The position numbers and the translations under genes were made by a program. From Minisyncoccota bacterium (GTDB lineage: Bacteria; Patescibacteriota; Minisyncoccia; Phycocordibacterales; CAIJYI01): 10,026 nt of DNA. How positions within the stretch are numbered: the stretch's first letter is position 1; each line of letters opens with the position of its first letter. The stretch covers positions 1 to 10,026 of the forward strand of contig JALNYN010000038.1 in the NCBI GenBank assembly GCA_023229825.1, written 5' to 3'. Shown one piece after another: positions 1 to 5,288 of the stretch. The notes below the pieces were generated by a model. It saw only the letters and a program-made list of their open reading frames with translations, was not told where the DNA came from and did no database searches.

Positions 1-309
1 GAATCCTTTGAACCTTCTTAAAAAAATTGCTACACTGAAAAAGAAGATTTATGAAATTACAAAAATGGCGCGGAACCGAACGACGGACTAACGACTTTCA
101 GTAACAGTTTATTATGGCCTATATCGGCATGGCGGTATCTCTTTGCCGTGCGACAATCTTTAAAAATAAGGCCGCTAGCTCGCCTTATTATGCGGATCAA
201 CCTTAGGGAGAGAGAATTTGTACAAGGTTAGTCCTTGTAGTATGTAAAATACACGGTTTTTTACCCTACAAGGACTAACCTTGTAAAGATTGGGTGAGAA
301 TTTATGAGA
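1..309. other. Intergenic region at window edge with three hairpins, no convincing gene
   Basis: No recognisable gene lies here. Three potential stem-loops follow one another: 127-133 with 145-151 (7 bp including one G-U pair), 165-172 with 182-189 (8 perfect bp, AATAAGGC/GCCTTATT), and the long inverted repeat at 221-285 annotated separately. The octamer GGACTAAC at 85-92 recurs in the right arm of the long inverted repeat. Two tiny plus-strand ORFs exist (50-103, 17 codons; 114-206, 30 codons), both without a good ribosome binding site. The series of hairpins could be part of a structured RNA or a decayed mobile element, but I do not recognise a family. It lies just downstream of the tsaC stop codon. 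Confidence 0.5.
221..285. repeat. 20-bp perfect inverted repeat with 25-bp spacer
   Basis: The arm TACAAGGTTAGTCCTTGTAG (221-240) is matched exactly by its reverse complement at 266-285. The spacer adds six more pairs (244-249 with 259-264), so a single strand could fold into about 26 bp with one small internal loop. Each arm is also a hairpin on its own: TACAAGG and CCTTGTA separated by TTAGT. It sits about 25 bp downstream of the tsaC stop codon, where a terminator would be expected, but neither strand has a U-tract after the stem, so a standard intrinsic terminator is not supported. A REP/MITE-like element or a dimeric recognition site would also fit. Confidence 0.85.
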
Positions 310-885
310 TTATTCTGATCCAGCGGATATATTTCCTCGAATTACATCGATTTTATTTCCCGTTATTTTGATTATGGCCGATGGTTCGGATCGTATTATT
401 CCTACATCATCATAAAAATCAGCATCGCTACCAAAATATTTTTTTGCTTCTTCCGCGGTAAGCGCCGGCGGTTCTCCTTCCGGATTTGCCGACGGAGCCG
501 CGAGCGGACCGGTTTCTTTCAGCAGTTCCAAAAGATCCGGTTTGTCCGGCAAACGAAAAGCGAGCGTATTCGTCCCGCGATGCAAGTATTCGAATTTCGG
601 ATCATGGCAAGGCAAAATGATGCTCACCTTTCCCGGCCAAAATCCTTGTGCCGCCTTTACTTCTTCCCGATCCTTTGATACGCCAAATAGCTCAAGTTCA
701 TTGACGGAACTTATCAGAATAATAAGCGGCTTTTCCGGGCTGCGTTTCCGAACGCGATATATTCGCGCCACGGTCTCAGGAACAAGCGCTCGCCCAACCA
801 GCCCATACAAAGTATCTGTCGGAAGCACTCCAATACCGCCATTCTTCAAAATTTGAATTATCTCATTTTTTGTCATCTTCTCCAT
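310..885 (-). CDS. tsaC: L-threonylcarbamoyladenylate synthase (TsaC/YrdC/Sua5 family)
   Basis: The product uses threonine, bicarbonate and ATP to make threonylcarbamoyl-AMP, the donor for the universal t6A37 modification of ANN-decoding tRNAs in the cytoplasm. The 191-aa product is a single YrdC domain without the C-terminal Sua5 extension, as in TsaC-type proteins. Visible family motifs are LPTDTLYGL (residues 21-29), the basic patch VRKRSPEKP (45-53), WPGKVSIIL (83-91), AFRLPD (109-114) and AAPSAN (129-134), plus the late RGN near the C-terminus. I chose the ATG at 885 because an upstream in-frame ATG at 990 would add a basic tail encoded inside the preceding gene. An ATG three codons later (876) is an alternative, with GGAG just before it. 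It follows the PaaX/Cas2-like gene by 48 bp on the same strand, so co-transcription is plausible. Function is very likely; the exact start is less certain. Confidence 0.93.
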   Translation of the reverse strand: MEKMTKNEIIQILKNGGIGVLPTDTLYGLVGRALVPETVARIYRVRKRSPEKPLIILISSVNELELFGVSKDREEVKAAQGFWPGKVSIILPCHDPKFEYLHRGTNTLAFRLPDKPDLLELLKETGPLAAPSANPEGEPPALTAEEAKKYFGSDADFYDDVGIIRSEPSAIIKITGNKIDVIRGNISAGSE

Positions 886-931
886 GGTATCGGAAATAGT
901 TAAAATCTTCAATATAAAGTCAGCAATTATT

Positions 932-1699
932 TTACGGCAACTCAAAATATTTTTTGAGCGCCGTATCATCCGAAAGCCCCGTGGCTTCAAGAACTTCTAC
1001 AAATTTGCCGACGCCGAAATGATCCGCTACAAATAATATCTCGTCTTTGCATGGATACGGATATACCCATACGCTTTTTTGATACTGATAAAAACCGAGA
1101 ATTCTCAATCTCCACCTGAGTGCTTCACGAGCTTTATTACGTTCTGTCGGTATGTCAAACAATACAAATCGCCATTTTCCGTCCCATTTTTCCTGCGACG
1201 ACAATCTTGCTTCCTCAAATATCATTTTCTGGAAATATTCTTTTCCTTTTTTTGTAAGGCGAATGCGCGGTCTGCCGCCCTTTTGCGTAATCTCAACATA
1301 ACCGCGCCGCTTTAGATTCTCTCCCGCATCGCGCAGTTGTTTTTTAGAATAATATCGTGCGCGTTTATATTGAGCCGCGGCAACCGTCAATCCGGGCATA
1401 ATAGAAAAGGCCGTCAACACTCCGCAGGCAACGACAAGTCCCAGCGCCACTTTTGTTGCCTGAGAACTCAAGGAATCTGAATCGAGAAACTTTTTTGCAC
1501 TTTCTTCCCAAGACAATTCTGTCCTGTTTTTTCTCATTCGTTCCACTTTCTTTCTGAGACGATTTTGGAATTCCTTTTCACTTGTTCTTTCAACCGGAGT
1601 ATCCCGGTTCGAAGGATCGGGGATATTTGAGTATGACATTTTTTTGTGCGAATTTTTTTTCGATGATAATTTCGACAAAGATAACTTTATTTTTTTCAT
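932..1699 (-). CDS. PaaX/Cas2-like transcriptional regulator
   Basis: The 255-aa protein has a basic, polar N-terminus (1-75), a hydrophobic stretch (about 82-109), a winged-helix-like region (about 110-158, with SKKQLRDAGENLKRRGYVEI and the wing GGRPRIRLTKKGKEY), and a C-terminal ferredoxin-like domain (about 172-255) that starts WDGKWRFVLFDIP and continues with LGFYQYQKSVWVYP. That C-terminal part resembles both the PaaX middle domain and Cas2, and such proteins in CPR genomes are often labelled Cas2. With a DNA-binding module in front and no CRISPR array or cas1 nearby, I infer a regulator. The hydrophobic segment could be a membrane helix or a buried first helix of the winged domain. The start at 1699 is supported by an extended -10 box six bases upstream, which predicts a leaderless mRNA. 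A second in-frame ATG is at 1639. tsaC follows. The target regulon is unknown; autoregulation through the adjacent palindrome is a reasonable guess. Confidence 0.8.
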   Translation of the reverse strand: MKKIKLSLSKLSSKKNSHKKMSYSNIPDPSNRDTPVERTSEKEFQNRLRKKVERMRKNRTELSWEESAKKFLDSDSLSSQATKVALGLVVACGVLTAFSIMPGLTVAAAQYKRARYYSKKQLRDAGENLKRRGYVEITQKGGRPRIRLTKKGKEYFQKMIFEEARLSSQEKWDGKWRFVLFDIPTERNKAREALRWRLRILGFYQYQKSVWVYPYPCKDEILFVADHFGVGKFVEVLEATGLSDDTALKKYFELP

Positions 1700-1705
1700 A
1701 TTTCA

Positions 1706-1714
1706 ATTATATCA
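1706..1714 (-). promoter_or_regulatory. Extended -10 promoter of the PaaX/Cas2-like gene
   Basis: On the minus strand the sequence reads TGATATAAT, a perfect extended -10 box, followed by six bases and then the ATG at 1699. Initiation about seven bases after the box would start the mRNA at or next to the ATG, so the transcript should be leaderless. No good -35 hexamer is present at the usual distance; that position lies inside the perfect palindrome at 1715-1756. Confidence 0.7.
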
Positions 1715-1756
1715 TACACTGTCATAATCCCGCATATGCGGGATTATGACAGTGTA
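1715..1756. promoter_or_regulatory. 42-bp perfect palindrome, putative operator
   Basis: The 21 bases 1715-1735 are followed directly by their exact reverse complement 1736-1756, with no central spacer; the centre is CGCATATGCG. The element begins one base upstream of the extended -10 box of the PaaX/Cas2-like gene and covers its -35 region, the usual place for a repressor operator. It lies between that promoter and the terminator of the upstream gatB transcription unit. It could also act as an RNA hairpin (no U-tract follows on either strand) or be a mobile palindromic element. The symmetry is seen directly; the operator role is inferred. Confidence 0.6.
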
Positions 1757-1789
1757 GAAAAAGTACAAAAAAAGATACTGCGGGAAAGC

Positions 1790-1822
1790 AAAAAGGACAA
1801 CGAGATCGCTGTCCTTTTCTCT
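1790..1822 (-). terminator. Bidirectional intrinsic terminator downstream of the gatB unit
   Basis: A nine-base-pair stem (1791-1799 AAAAGGACA with 1810-1818 TGTCCTTTT) closes a ten-base loop. On the minus strand the stem runs into TTTTTGCTTT. It stands 19 bases after the stop codon of the 73-aa gene and would end the gatB transcript before the PaaX/Cas2-like promoter. The plus strand is also followed by a pyrimidine-rich tract. Confidence 0.75.
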
Positions 1823-1837
1823 TTATTTCTTCTTACG

Positions 1838-2059
1838 TTATCCAACGATAAGCATGATATCCGGTCCGATCTGCTTGTAGCATCCGACAATGGGCTCTGG
1901 ATATCCCTCTCCGACAACCATGACATTTTCTCCCAACTCAACATTGGAGGGTTTTTCAAAAACTTTCACAGATCCGGTTTTTTGCAAGGTGGTAGCTTCT
2001 TCTTTGCTGATAACCACCTCTTGGATCATCTCTAATCCGATATTTTCGCTTGTTTCCAT
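1838..2059 (-). CDS. Hypothetical small protein, 73 aa
   Basis: I do not recognise this protein. The product is acidic at the start (METSENIGLEM) and then alternates short hydrophobic stretches with turns (EVVISKEEA, GSVKVFEKP, GENVMVVGEG, MLIVG), suggesting a small, mostly beta fold, perhaps a PUA/ASCH-like barrel; this is only an impression. It has no signal peptide or membrane segment. It lies 31 bp after the gatB stop codon on the same strand and is followed at once by an intrinsic terminator, so it looks like the last gene of the gatB unit. No Shine-Dalgarno sequence precedes the ATG. Antisense reading frames overlap it, but the position between gatB and the terminator favours this frame. 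Confidence 0.55.
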   Translation of the reverse strand: METSENIGLEMIQEVVISKEEATTLQKTGSVKVFEKPSNVELGENVMVVGEGYPEPIVGCYKQIGPDIMLIVG

Positions 2060-2090
2060 AATTTTATTAATTATTGTTAAAGGTGACCGA

Positions 2091-3497
2091 TCATTTTTTT
2101 AGTTCAGTTTCAAAAAGTTTTTTCAGCACTTGAGGATTGGCGCTTCCTTTGCTCGCTTTCATTCCCTGTCCGACCAAGAACATGATCGACGCTTCTTTTC
2201 CCGCACGATACTCAGCGGCGACTTTTTCGTTTTCAGCGATTATTTTTTGCACCATCGCGATCAGTTCGCCTTCATCGTTCTTTTGGATCAATCCCTTTTC
2301 TTCGGCGATCTTTTTCGGATCTCCACCCTCTTTGAACATGATAGCGAGAGCATCTTTTGCGCCGCGAGAAGAAAGTTCTCCGCCGTTTGCCATCTTAATA
2401 AGATCGGAAAAATATTGTGCGGTAATATTTTTAAATGGATCAATGTCCGGATTGTTTTTTTGCAGCCCGGCAAGATCGGAAGTGATATAGTTCGAGATCA
2501 GAGCAGCAAGTTTTTTGTCTTCCGCGATCTTTATCGTTTCCTCGAAAAAATCGCCGAGTTTTTGATCAAAGATATACATCTCGCGGTCTTCCTCCTTCAC
2601 TCCGTATTCTTTGTCAAATCGAACGCGTTTTTGCGCCGGAAGCTCGGGCAGCTCCGCGCTCAACAATTCGGGAACATCGCTCAATTTTAATTTCGGAAGA
2701 TCGGGATCGGGGAAATATCGATAGTCGTGGGCGTTTTCTTTGTTTCGCTGCGAATAGGTCTCCTGTTTCTGCTCATTCCACCCTCTTGTCTCTTGCACAA
2801 CTTTTCCGCCGCTCTCGAGAATATCGATATGGCGCGCGACTTCGAATGCAATTGCCTTTTCCACAGTTCGAAAAGAGTTCAAGTTTTTCACTTCGCATTT
2901 TGTGCCGAACGTGTCGGTTTTTGAAACGGACACATTTGCCTCCACTCTCATCTCTCCTTTTTCCATATTGGCATACGAAACGCCGAGATACCGCAAAAGC
3001 AGCTGCAATTCACGGGCGAAATTGACCGCTTGTTCCGCGCTCGTAATGACCGGCTCCGTAACGAGTTCCATGAGTGGAACGCCGGCGCGATTAAAATCAA
3101 CGAGAGAGTAGTCGCCTTTTTCATGCGATGATCGCGCAGTGTCTTCCTCGAGATGTACGCGGGTGATCTTAACCCCCGCGAGTTCTCCGCCTGAAACGAG
3201 CGGATATTTGTATTGGCTTATCTGATATCCTTTTGGAATATCCGGATAGAAATAATTCTTCCTATCAAATTCTGTGAAATCGGCGAGGTTGGCTCCGAGC
3301 GCTTTTCCTACGCGGAGGACGTGTTTAACCGCTTCCTTATTGATGACAGGCAAAGTACCGGGATACCCCAAACAGACGGGGCAGATATTCACGTTCGGTT
3401 TTTTTTCTTCCGGATCATTCTTTGAATGGCAGAACATTTTCGTCTTCGTGCGCAGTTCCGCGTGAATTTCCAAACCAATGGTTGTTTTGTATTCCAT
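2091..3497 (-). CDS. gatB: Aspartyl/glutamyl-tRNA(Asn/Gln) amidotransferase subunit B
   Basis: GatB is the tRNA-binding, kinase-like subunit of the GatCAB complex, which converts Glu-tRNA(Gln) and/or Asp-tRNA(Asn) to the amidated forms with ammonia from GatA. The 468-aa product is full length for the family. Motifs in order: GLEIHAEL near the N-terminus, NICPVCLGYPGTLP with its zinc-site cysteines, DRKNYFYPDIPKGYQISQY, HLEEDTARS, DFNRAGVPLMELVTEP, MRVEANVS, KCEVKNLNS, and AHDYRYFPDPDLP, then the helical tail domain ending in VLKKLFETELKK. The ATG at 3497 is the proper start; an in-frame ATG at 3587 would add 30 residues from the repeat region. gatA and gatC are not next to it here. An extended -10 box seven bases upstream predicts a leaderless mRNA. 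The stop is TGA, so UGA is a true stop in this genome. Confidence 0.97.
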   Translation of the reverse strand: MEYKTTIGLEIHAELRTKTKMFCHSKNDPEEKKPNVNICPVCLGYPGTLPVINKEAVKHVLRVGKALGANLADFTEFDRKNYFYPDIPKGYQISQYKYPLVSGGELAGVKITRVHLEEDTARSSHEKGDYSLVDFNRAGVPLMELVTEPVITSAEQAVNFARELQLLLRYLGVSYANMEKGEMRVEANVSVSKTDTFGTKCEVKNLNSFRTVEKAIAFEVARHIDILESGGKVVQETRGWNEQKQETYSQRNKENAHDYRYFPDPDLPKLKLSDVPELLSAELPELPAQKRVRFDKEYGVKEEDREMYIFDQKLGDFFEETIKIAEDKKLAALISNYITSDLAGLQKNNPDIDPFKNITAQYFSDLIKMANGGELSSRGAKDALAIMFKEGGDPKKIAEEKGLIQKNDEGELIAMVQKIIAENEKVAAEYRAGKEASIMFLVGQGMKASKGSANPQVLKKLFETELKK

Positions 3498-3504
3498 AAC
3501 AACG

Positions 3505-3533
3505 ATAATATCATGAAAAAAGTTAAAATCCAA
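3505..3533 (-). promoter_or_regulatory. Promoter of gatB
   Basis: On the minus strand TGATATTAT (3513-3505) is an extended -10 box, and a weak -35 element, TTGGAT, lies 17 bases upstream of its hexamer. Only seven bases separate the box from the gatB ATG at 3497, so transcription should begin at about the first base of the start codon. It is nearly the same box, at nearly the same distance, as upstream of the PaaX/Cas2-like gene. Confidence 0.65.
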
Positions 3534-3566
3534 ACCCCGCAGAGACGCAAAGCATCCGCGGGGTTT
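3532..3566 (-). terminator. GC-rich hairpin terminator between the DUF7282-like gene and gatB
   Basis: AAACCCCGC (3532-3540) pairs with GCGGGGTTT (3558-3566). On the minus strand the stem is followed by a T-rich run (TTTGGATTTT), and on the plus strand by TTTTATC, so it could stop transcripts in both directions. It would separate the DUF7282-like gene (ends 3662) from the gatB promoter. It is the first unit of the 37-bp tandem array. Confidence 0.65.
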
Positions 3567-3641
3567 TATCTCCCGACAGAGACGCAAAGCATCCGCGGGG
3601 TTTTATCCCCCGACAGAGACGTAAAGCGTCCGCCGCGGGGG
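3535..3641. repeat. Three-copy 37-bp tandem repeat of hairpin units
   Basis: The core AGAGACGCAAAGC starts at 3541 and 3578, with a variant (AGAGACGTAAAGC) at 3615: an exact period of 37. Each unit is a GC-rich hairpin with an inner stem. Outer pairs are CCCCGC/GCGGGG in unit 1, CCCG/CGGG in unit 2 and CCCCCG/CGGGGG in unit 3. In unit 3 the inner loop changes from GACGCAAAGCATC to GACGTAAAGCGTC, which repairs a C-A mismatch to C-G. There are no spacers, so it is not a CRISPR array. The array fills the gap between two minus-strand genes. Confidence 0.85.
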
Positions 3642-3661
3642 TGTGAGAGGTCATTTATATA

Positions 3662-4174
3662 TTACACGGACTCGGCGGATGGTGCGCCAAGAATGACGAA
3701 CGAACTCGATCCCGGCTCCGGACGATCTATGGGGGCAGCGTCTTTTCCTTTGATCAGCGAGGGGTCGTTAAATACTCCATTGCCATCGTCTACATAAACA
3801 TTGGCGATCAATTTTTCGCCGGGCACAACGGCTTTGGTAAGAGTAATTACCCCCTCTCCATACAACCCGGGTTCCAAAAGGCGGCTCGTACCAAGCACTT
3901 CGCCGGTCTTCGTGTCGCTGATCACCAAAAATCCTTTAGCCGGAAGAGAAAAAGACAGCACGGAAATCTCATTTATCGCTTCCTGATCGATCGCGTAAAC
4001 ATGCTGACTGCCGGTGTAAACCACGGGAGCCACTTCAACATTTTTTTCCGGAGCCGAAACATAATTGACGGGACGCGGCATAGGAGTGACCGCAACATTC
4101 AGGAGAAGCGTAAGAATACATATCCCCACTATTGTAATAACGGGCATCGTCCAATCTTTTTTGTTGTTTACCAT
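3662..4174 (-). CDS. Membrane-anchored DUF7282-like extracytoplasmic protein
   Basis: The 170-aa product has a short charged N-terminus, one membrane segment (about residues 9-30, MPVITIVGICILTLLLNVAV), a proline-rich linker, and then a beta-rich domain from about residue 55. That domain carries features I associate with DUF7282: a Gln-containing start (VYAIDQEA), LSFSLPAKGFLVI, GEVLGTSRLLEPGLYGEGV, and an Asp/Asn/Gly-rich YVDDGNGVFNDP stretch that could bind a metal ion. The protein probably sits on the outer face of the membrane with its N-terminal segment as anchor. Its function is unknown; cell-surface binding is a guess. The ATG at 4174 is the only good start, though no Shine-Dalgarno sequence precedes it. 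It is divergent from the PIN-domain gene across a 227-bp gap, and the hairpin array follows it. Confidence 0.75.
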   Translation of the reverse strand: MVNNKKDWTMPVITIVGICILTLLLNVAVTPMPRPVNYVSAPEKNVEVAPVVYTGSQHVYAIDQEAINEISVLSFSLPAKGFLVISDTKTGEVLGTSRLLEPGLYGEGVITLTKAVVPGEKLIANVYVDDGNGVFNDPSLIKGKDAAPIDRPEPGSSSFVILGAPSAESV

Positions 4175-4218
4175 ATATATATTTATATGAAGGAGTAAAT
4201 AAAACTCTTTATGTTCTT

Positions 4219-4224
4219 ATTATA
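4219..4224 (-). promoter_or_regulatory. Probable -10 box of the DUF7282-like gene
   Basis: A perfect TATAAT occurs on the minus strand 44 bases before the ATG at 4174. No good -35 hexamer is seen at 16-18 bases. The predicted leader is about 38 nt and AT-rich, without a Shine-Dalgarno sequence. Confidence 0.45.
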
Positions 4225-4343
4225 AGCTGTGGACATAAATAACGATAGTGGAAAACTTTTAAAAAACAAAAGAAAAAGGCGTCATGCTCCGTTCTTTACA
4301 GCTATGTAATATTATGTTAGTACTAAAGCAGATACAAAGAACT

Positions 4344-4372
4344 TTGACAGCACGCTCTCAGACTGCCAAAAT
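4344..4372 (+). promoter_or_regulatory. Sigma-70-type promoter of the PIN-domain gene
   Basis: A perfect -35 hexamer TTGACA (4344-4349) is followed after exactly 17 bases by CAAAAT (4367-4372), which matches the -10 consensus at four of six positions. Initiation would fall near 4379, giving a leader of about 23 nt that contains the strong ribosome binding site. Confidence 0.55.
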
Positions 4373-4389
4373 CTAATTTTTCCCGACAG

Positions 4390-4401
4390 AGGAGGGTTTT
4401 A
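4390..4401 (+). promoter_or_regulatory. Strong Shine-Dalgarno site of the PIN-domain gene
   Basis: GAGGAGG followed by GTTTTA stands directly before the ATG at 4402, an almost ideal ribosome binding site at an ideal distance. It is the only clear one in the window and fixes the start of this gene. Confidence 0.8.
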
Positions 4402-5154
4402 ATGCCCGAAGATTCTATCAATATCACAAACCGCGCGCAGGAAAGACGGAACAGCAAGGAACGAAGAAAAGGAGTGGAAACGGAAAGAACGATGTTGAAT
4501 GTTCTTGATTCGAACGTTTTTATGCTGAACGGTCCGACAGCCATTTTCCAGTACGGCAAAAACAACGTGTATATTACCGGAACGGTTCGAGAAGAATTGA
4601 ACCACAACAAAAAAGAAAAAAGACGGATCGGCGAGCATGTTCGACAAACCAACGCGTTCATCACCGCAGCCCTACGAGGAAAAACACTGCGTAATATCAG
4701 GGAAGGCATACCCATCACATCGCTCGCTCATTTGGTATTTGAAAGTTCGATGCGGGTAAACGCGACAGGTCTTCTTTTTATCGAAACGGAAGAATGCGAA
4801 AATGATCCGATATTTTTTTCGGAAGAATTCAAAGACGGCAAGATCGTTTCAGTCACCTTGAAATTGAGTGACGATAAAGAAATGGTTGTTCAGGTTTCAG
4901 AAGATGTGGGACGCTGCTTAAAAAAGGCGTTTAAAAACATGAACGATCGTTCTATACTTGCATCAATAAAGGAACTGAAAAAAAATGGGGAGCCGGTCAT
5001 TCTCATAACGAATGACATTAAGCTCACCGCCGATGCCATCGTCCAAGGCATTCAAGCCGAATCATATCAAGAGACGATGCAAGTGACTCAAAAAAACGCA
5101 AAGAAAAGACACCCCGGACGTATTACATCCCAGCGCAACTATGAGTGCAGCTAA
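4402..5154 (+). CDS. Stand-alone PIN-domain protein, PhoH/YlaK-PIN type
   Basis: The 250-aa product begins with a basic, probably unstructured segment (1-30) and then a PIN domain like the one at the N-terminus of PhoH2/YlaK proteins. The acidic residues expected for a metal-dependent ribonuclease are present: Asp36 in VLDSNVF, Glu64/Glu65 in TVREELNH, Asp182 in NDRSIL and Asp205 in ITNDIKL. Residues about 95-170, between the second and third motifs, form a long insertion including an acidic EETEECENDP-type segment. No PhoH ATPase domain follows; the C-terminus is a short basic tail. I infer a Mg2+-dependent RNase acting on cellular RNA. It is the only plus-strand gene, with its own promoter, strong ribosome binding site and terminator, so it is a single-gene unit. 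No antitoxin-like gene is next to it, so a VapC-type toxin is unlikely. Confidence 0.85.
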   Translation: MPEDSINITNRAQERRNSKERRKGVETERTMLNVLDSNVFMLNGPTAIFQYGKNNVYITGTVREELNHNKKEKRRIGEHVRQTNAFITAALRGKTLRNIREGIPITSLAHLVFESSMRVNATGLLFIETEECENDPIFFSEEFKDGKIVSVTLKLSDDKEMVVQVSEDVGRCLKKAFKNMNDRSILASIKELKKNGEPVILITNDIKLTADAIVQGIQAESYQETMQVTQKNAKKRHPGRITSQRNYECS

Positions 5155-5175
5155 GCGTACATTCGAATAAACGAC

Positions 5176-5208
5176 ATATCGCTCCGTACCTCGGAGCGAT
5201 ATTTTTTG
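5176..5208 (+). terminator. Intrinsic terminator of the PIN-domain gene
   Basis: ATATCGCTCCG (5176-5186) pairs perfectly with CGGAGCGATAT (5192-5202) around a five-base loop and is followed by TTTTTTG. It lies 21 bases after the stop codon. The same stem lies downstream of the convergent enolase gene, but the minus strand lacks a good U-tract. Confidence 0.9.
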
Positions 5209-5238
5209 TCTTGAATCGTTCGTTCGTTCGTTTGGCGT

Positions 5239-5288
5239 GACTTTAAAGACTTTCGACTTTCGACTTTTGACTTTTGACTTTTGACTCA
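5239..5288. repeat. Heptanucleotide tandem array starting at the enolase stop codon
   Basis: Read on the plus strand, GACTTTC, GACTTTC, GACTTTT, GACTTTT and GACTTTT follow one another at 5248-5282 with a strict period of seven. A partial unit reaches 5288, overlapping the TGA stop codon of enolase (5286-5288), and a degenerate unit lies at 5239-5247. A short tetranucleotide run (CGTT repeated) lies next to it at about 5218-5231. Confidence 0.9.

Noticed and set aside
50..103. 17-codon ORF that could be a leader peptide
   Set aside because: No regulated downstream gene on this strand and only a weak purine-rich stretch upstream.
114..206. 30-codon ORF, MAYIGMAVSL...
   Set aside because: It has no ribosome binding site or known family and overlaps hairpins; too short to support without conservation data.
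221..285. Integron attC site
   Set aside because: The arms do not contain the expected RYYYAAC/GTTRRRY core sites and no integrase or cassette structure is seen.
886..990. 35-residue N-terminal extension of TsaC
   Set aside because: It lies mostly inside the upstream gene or in the spacer, is basic and unlike the family; the YrdC domain starts right after the ATG at 885.
3535..3641. Possible CRISPR array near a Cas2-like gene
   Set aside because: The 37-bp period is the whole unit with no unique spacers between repeats; units are contiguous hairpins.
3426..3797. 123-codon plus-strand ORF across gatB start and the tandem array
   Set aside because: It crosses antisense gatB, the repeat array and the antisense end of the DUF7282-like gene; the product follows the repeat and shows no domain.
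4402..5154. Toxin of a VapBC toxin-antitoxin pair
   Set aside because: The protein is much longer than VapC, resembles the PhoH-type PIN domain, and no small antitoxin gene is adjacent.
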